A stretch of 64,000 nucleotides of DNA, taken from assembly GCA_964563925.1 (NCBI GenBank), contig CAZLZD010000017.1, positions 14,476 through 78,475 of the forward strand, given 5' to 3'. This DNA is from JAUILA01 sp964563925 (GTDB taxonomy: Bacteria > Bacteroidota > Bacteroidia > Cytophagales > Cyclobacteriaceae). Of the stretch, positions 62,299 through 64,000 are shown in pieces (the stretch's first letter is position 1; every line of letters begins with the position of its first letter). The notes under the pieces were generated by a model. That model searched no databases, was not told the DNA's origin, and saw only the letters and a list, made by a program, of their open reading frames with translations. The translations under genes and the position numbers were made by a program.

Positions 62299-62343
62299 AC
62301 AGAACAGCCTGCCAGTTCTCCTGACCCTTATCGGGTGTGGAAC

Positions 62344-62355
62344 TGACTTTCATCA
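62344..62355 (-). promoter_or_regulatory. FNR/FixK-like site upstream of ccoI
   Basis: TGACTTTCATCA (plus-strand reading), sharing TGAC-N4-ATCATGT with the ccoNO site (TGACATAAATCATGT). The core is symmetrical, so orientation is not fixed. Centre at 62349.5. It could also affect the divergent gene at 62397, but no -7 element is at the matching distance on that side. Confidence 0.7.
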
Positions 62356-62396
62356 TGTATCGTTTTAATATCGGCTAAAGATGAGTAGATTTAGAT

Positions 62397-62852
62397 ATGA
62401 GAGTGATTATTTTCTGCCTGGTTTTCAGTGTATTCCTTCAGGATAATGTGCCGTTGCTTTCAGCCGATGAATTTACCTATGAAGTGGAGTATTTTCTGAA
62501 GCAGAAGCAGAAAAATACCTCCACCGTGTACGAGGCAAATAAAAGCAGCGAATCATCTGTGCAAATGCTTCCCTATGTGCGGATTAACTTCTCTTTCTTA
62601 TCGTTTCAGGAATCTGACAAGAAAATCCGTGTATTTCAGGGTGATAAACTGCTGAATACACGACGTATTAAAGGACCGATGAAGCTGGGCCTGGAAATGG
62701 GCTATACCGAAGACCTCAAAGAGGGCATTCTGCCCCCTGTTTTCGAGGTGCTGATCTTGAATGACGACAAGGAAACCCGCGCCAAAATCAAAGTGGAAGT
62801 GCGTCCAAACGGTGAATTGCTGATCAACGAAGTGGTCAGCGGAATGATTTAG
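62397..62852 (+). CDS. Small secreted protein, unknown function
   Basis: A 151-aa protein with a hydrophobic N-terminus (MRVIIFCLVFSVFLQDNVPLL) that looks like a signal peptide. The rest is charged, with a lysine-rich patch (FLKQKQKN) and a beta-strand-like end (VFEVLILNDDKETRAKIKVEVRPNGELLINE). No family recognised. It is divergent from ccoI and converges on pgi with a 4-base overlap. Confidence 0.72.
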   Translation: MRVIIFCLVFSVFLQDNVPLLSADEFTYEVEYFLKQKQKNTSTVYEANKSSESSVQMLPYVRINFSFLSFQESDKKIRVFQGDKLLNTRRIKGPMKLGLEMGYTEDLKEGILPPVFEVLILNDDKETRAKIKVEVRPNGELLINEVVSGMI

Positions 62853-64000
62853 TCCTCCTTCCTCATTTCCTTAAAACTGTTAATCAGGTTGTTCGTGCTT
62901 GCATCGTGGGAACTGACTTCCGAATCATCCTGCAATTCCGGTAGAATTTTTGATGCGAGCTGTTTCCCAAGCTCGACGCCCCACTGATCAAAACTGAAAA
63001 TATTCCAGATTATCCCCTGTACAAAAATCTTGTGCTCATACATGGCAATGAGACTGCCCAGGGTATGTGGCGTGAGTTTTTTAAACAGGATGGAATTGGA
63101 TGGCCTGTTTCCTTCAAATACTTTGAATGGCAGTATTTCTTTTTTTACCCCTTCCGCCTGGACCTCTGCCTTCGTTTTTCCGTTCATAAGCGCTTCGGTC
63201 TGTGCGAAGAAATTTGCCAGTAATTTCACATGATGATCGCCAATAGGGTTGTGACTTATGGCTGGCGCCAGAAAATCACAGGGAATCAGCTTGGTTCCCT
63301 GGTGTATTAGCTGGTAGAAGGCATGCTGTCCGTTGGTGCCGGGTTCACCCCATGCAACCGGACCGGTCTGGTAGGTAACAGGTTCTCCTGAACGATCAGT
63401 GGATTTTCCGTTACTTTCCATGTCACCCTGCTGAAAATAGGCCGCAAACCGGTGCATATACTGATCATAAGGCAGCAAGGTGTAGGTTTCAGCCTGGAAG
63501 AAGTTGTTGTACCAGATACCAAGCAAGGCCAGGGTAACGGGAATATTATCTTCCAGGTCAGTTTTCCTGAAGTGATTGTCCATGGCATGGGCCCCTTCCA
63601 GGAGCTCCTCGAACCGGTCAAAACCGATGGCGAGCGCAATTGATAATCCGATAGAAGACCAGAGGGAATACCGGCCGCCGACCCAGTCCCAGAACCCGAA
63701 CATATTGGCAGGGTCAATGCCAAATTCCCTGACGCCTGACTCGTTGGTGGATACCGCCACGAAATGACGGGCAATATGGGATTCATCACCCGCATGTTCC
63801 AGGAACCAGGATCGGGCTGTATGCGCGTTGGTCATGGTTTCCTGGGTCGTAAAGGTTTTGGAGGCGATGATGAAAAGCGTGGATTCCGGATCAGTTCGCT
63901 TGAGGGTTTCCGCCATATGCGTGCCGTCTACATTGGATACAAAATGCAGAGACATACCGGGATGGGCATAGTGTCTGAGGGCTTCGGTCACCATTACCGG
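62849..64000 (-). CDS. pgi: Glucose-6-phosphate isomerase (5' end outside window)
   Basis: The C-terminal 383 residues of PGI, which interconverts glucose 6-phosphate and fructose 6-phosphate. The frame is open to the right edge, so the start is not in the window. Signatures seen are ESTLFIIASKTFTTQETMTNA, FGFWDWVGGRYSLWSSIGL, GEPGTNGQHAFYQLIHQGTK and the C-terminal QWGVELGKQLASKI. The enzyme lies at a branch point of glycolysis and, with the mannose-6-phosphate isomerase at 48.3 kb, feeds sugar-nucleotide synthesis. Confidence 0.97.
   Translation of the reverse strand, partial: PVMVTEALRHYAHPGMSLHFVSNVDGTHMAETLKRTDPESTLFIIASKTFTTQETMTNAHTARSWFLEHAGDESHIARHFVAVSTNESGVREFGIDPANMFGFWDWVGGRYSLWSSIGLSIALAIGFDRFEELLEGAHAMDNHFRKTDLEDNIPVTLALLGIWYNNFFQAETYTLLPYDQYMHRFAAYFQQGDMESNGKSTDRSGEPVTYQTGPVAWGEPGTNGQHAFYQLIHQGTKLIPCDFLAPAISHNPIGDHHVKLLANFFAQTEALMNGKTKAEVQAEGVKKEILPFKVFEGNRPSNSILFKKLTPHTLGSLIAMYEHKIFVQGIIWNIFSFDQWGVELGKQLASKILPELQDDSEVSSHDASTNNLINSFKEMRKED

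Overview
The window comes from a member of the Bacteroidota, probably a Cytophagia-like or Saprospiria-like aerobe. The evidence is a protein with a gliding/type IX secretion type-B C-terminal domain, a short Bacteroidota-type primary sigma factor, promoters of the TTTG-N19-TAnnTTTG form, a fused CcoN-CcoO oxidase, two tricorn-like proteases and a carboxypeptidase-regulatory-domain TonB receptor. A run of exactly 100 N at 1546-1645 marks a scaffold gap inside a short tandem repeat. I saw no rRNA, tRNA, IS element, prophage or CRISPR array.

Layout. 1-1.8 kb: 3' part of an OmpA/beta-propeller protein, then a repeat-rich spacer. 1.8-11.7 kb: housekeeping genes (queA, menC, a VIT-type iron/manganese exporter, an alanine/sodium symporter, an agmatinase-family enzyme, sixA, topA, a zinc-ligand-less sirtuin, a TlpA-type thioredoxin). 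11.8-21.2 kb: a large type IX secreted protein and two tandem tricorn-like proteases. 21.3-31.6 kb: tex with an abutting zinc-ribbon microprotein, a gate-domain membrane protein, rsmE, an acyl-CoA-binding protein, citrate synthase, a prohibitin, a TPR protein and rpoD. 31.8-37.6 kb: a same-strand run ppa, sodC, mlaEFD, aconitase. 37.6-43.8 kb: a four-gene unit of DUF4856 lipoprotein, imelysin-like lipoprotein, vitamin K-dependent carboxylase homologue and TonB receptor. 43.8-49.7 kb: MscS channel, a DEDDh exonuclease paired with a cNMP/CBS/nucleotidyltransferase protein, queE, mannose-6-phosphate isomerase and an FMN-binding oxidase-like protein. 49.8-62.3 kb: a complete cbb3 oxidase module. 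62.4-64 kb: a small secreted protein and the 3' part of pgi.

The cbb3 module holds structural genes (ccoN-O fusion, ccoQ, ccoP), assembly genes (ccoG, ccoH, a SafE-type membrane protein, ccoS, ccoI), hemN and a two-component system. The kinase PAS domain has His68 and Arg88 at the spacing of the FixL haem-pocket residues. The regulator fuses a receiver to a Crp/Fnr domain, like FixJ and FixK in one protein. Three FNR-like sites (TGA-N6-TCA) precede ccoNO, ccoI-ccoS and hemN, and each sits exactly 51.5 bp upstream of a -7-like element. This is the strongest regulatory signal in the window.

The most unusual gene set is the TonB/imelysin unit. Its third gene is a full-length relative of the vitamin K-dependent gamma-glutamyl carboxylase that keeps the active-site lysine. 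Two well-formed promoters with a shared AT-rich operator-like sequence sit in front of the two lipoprotein genes, which suggests metal-responsive control. The menC gene at 3.1 kb shows that the cell can make menaquinone, the cofactor class such an enzyme needs.
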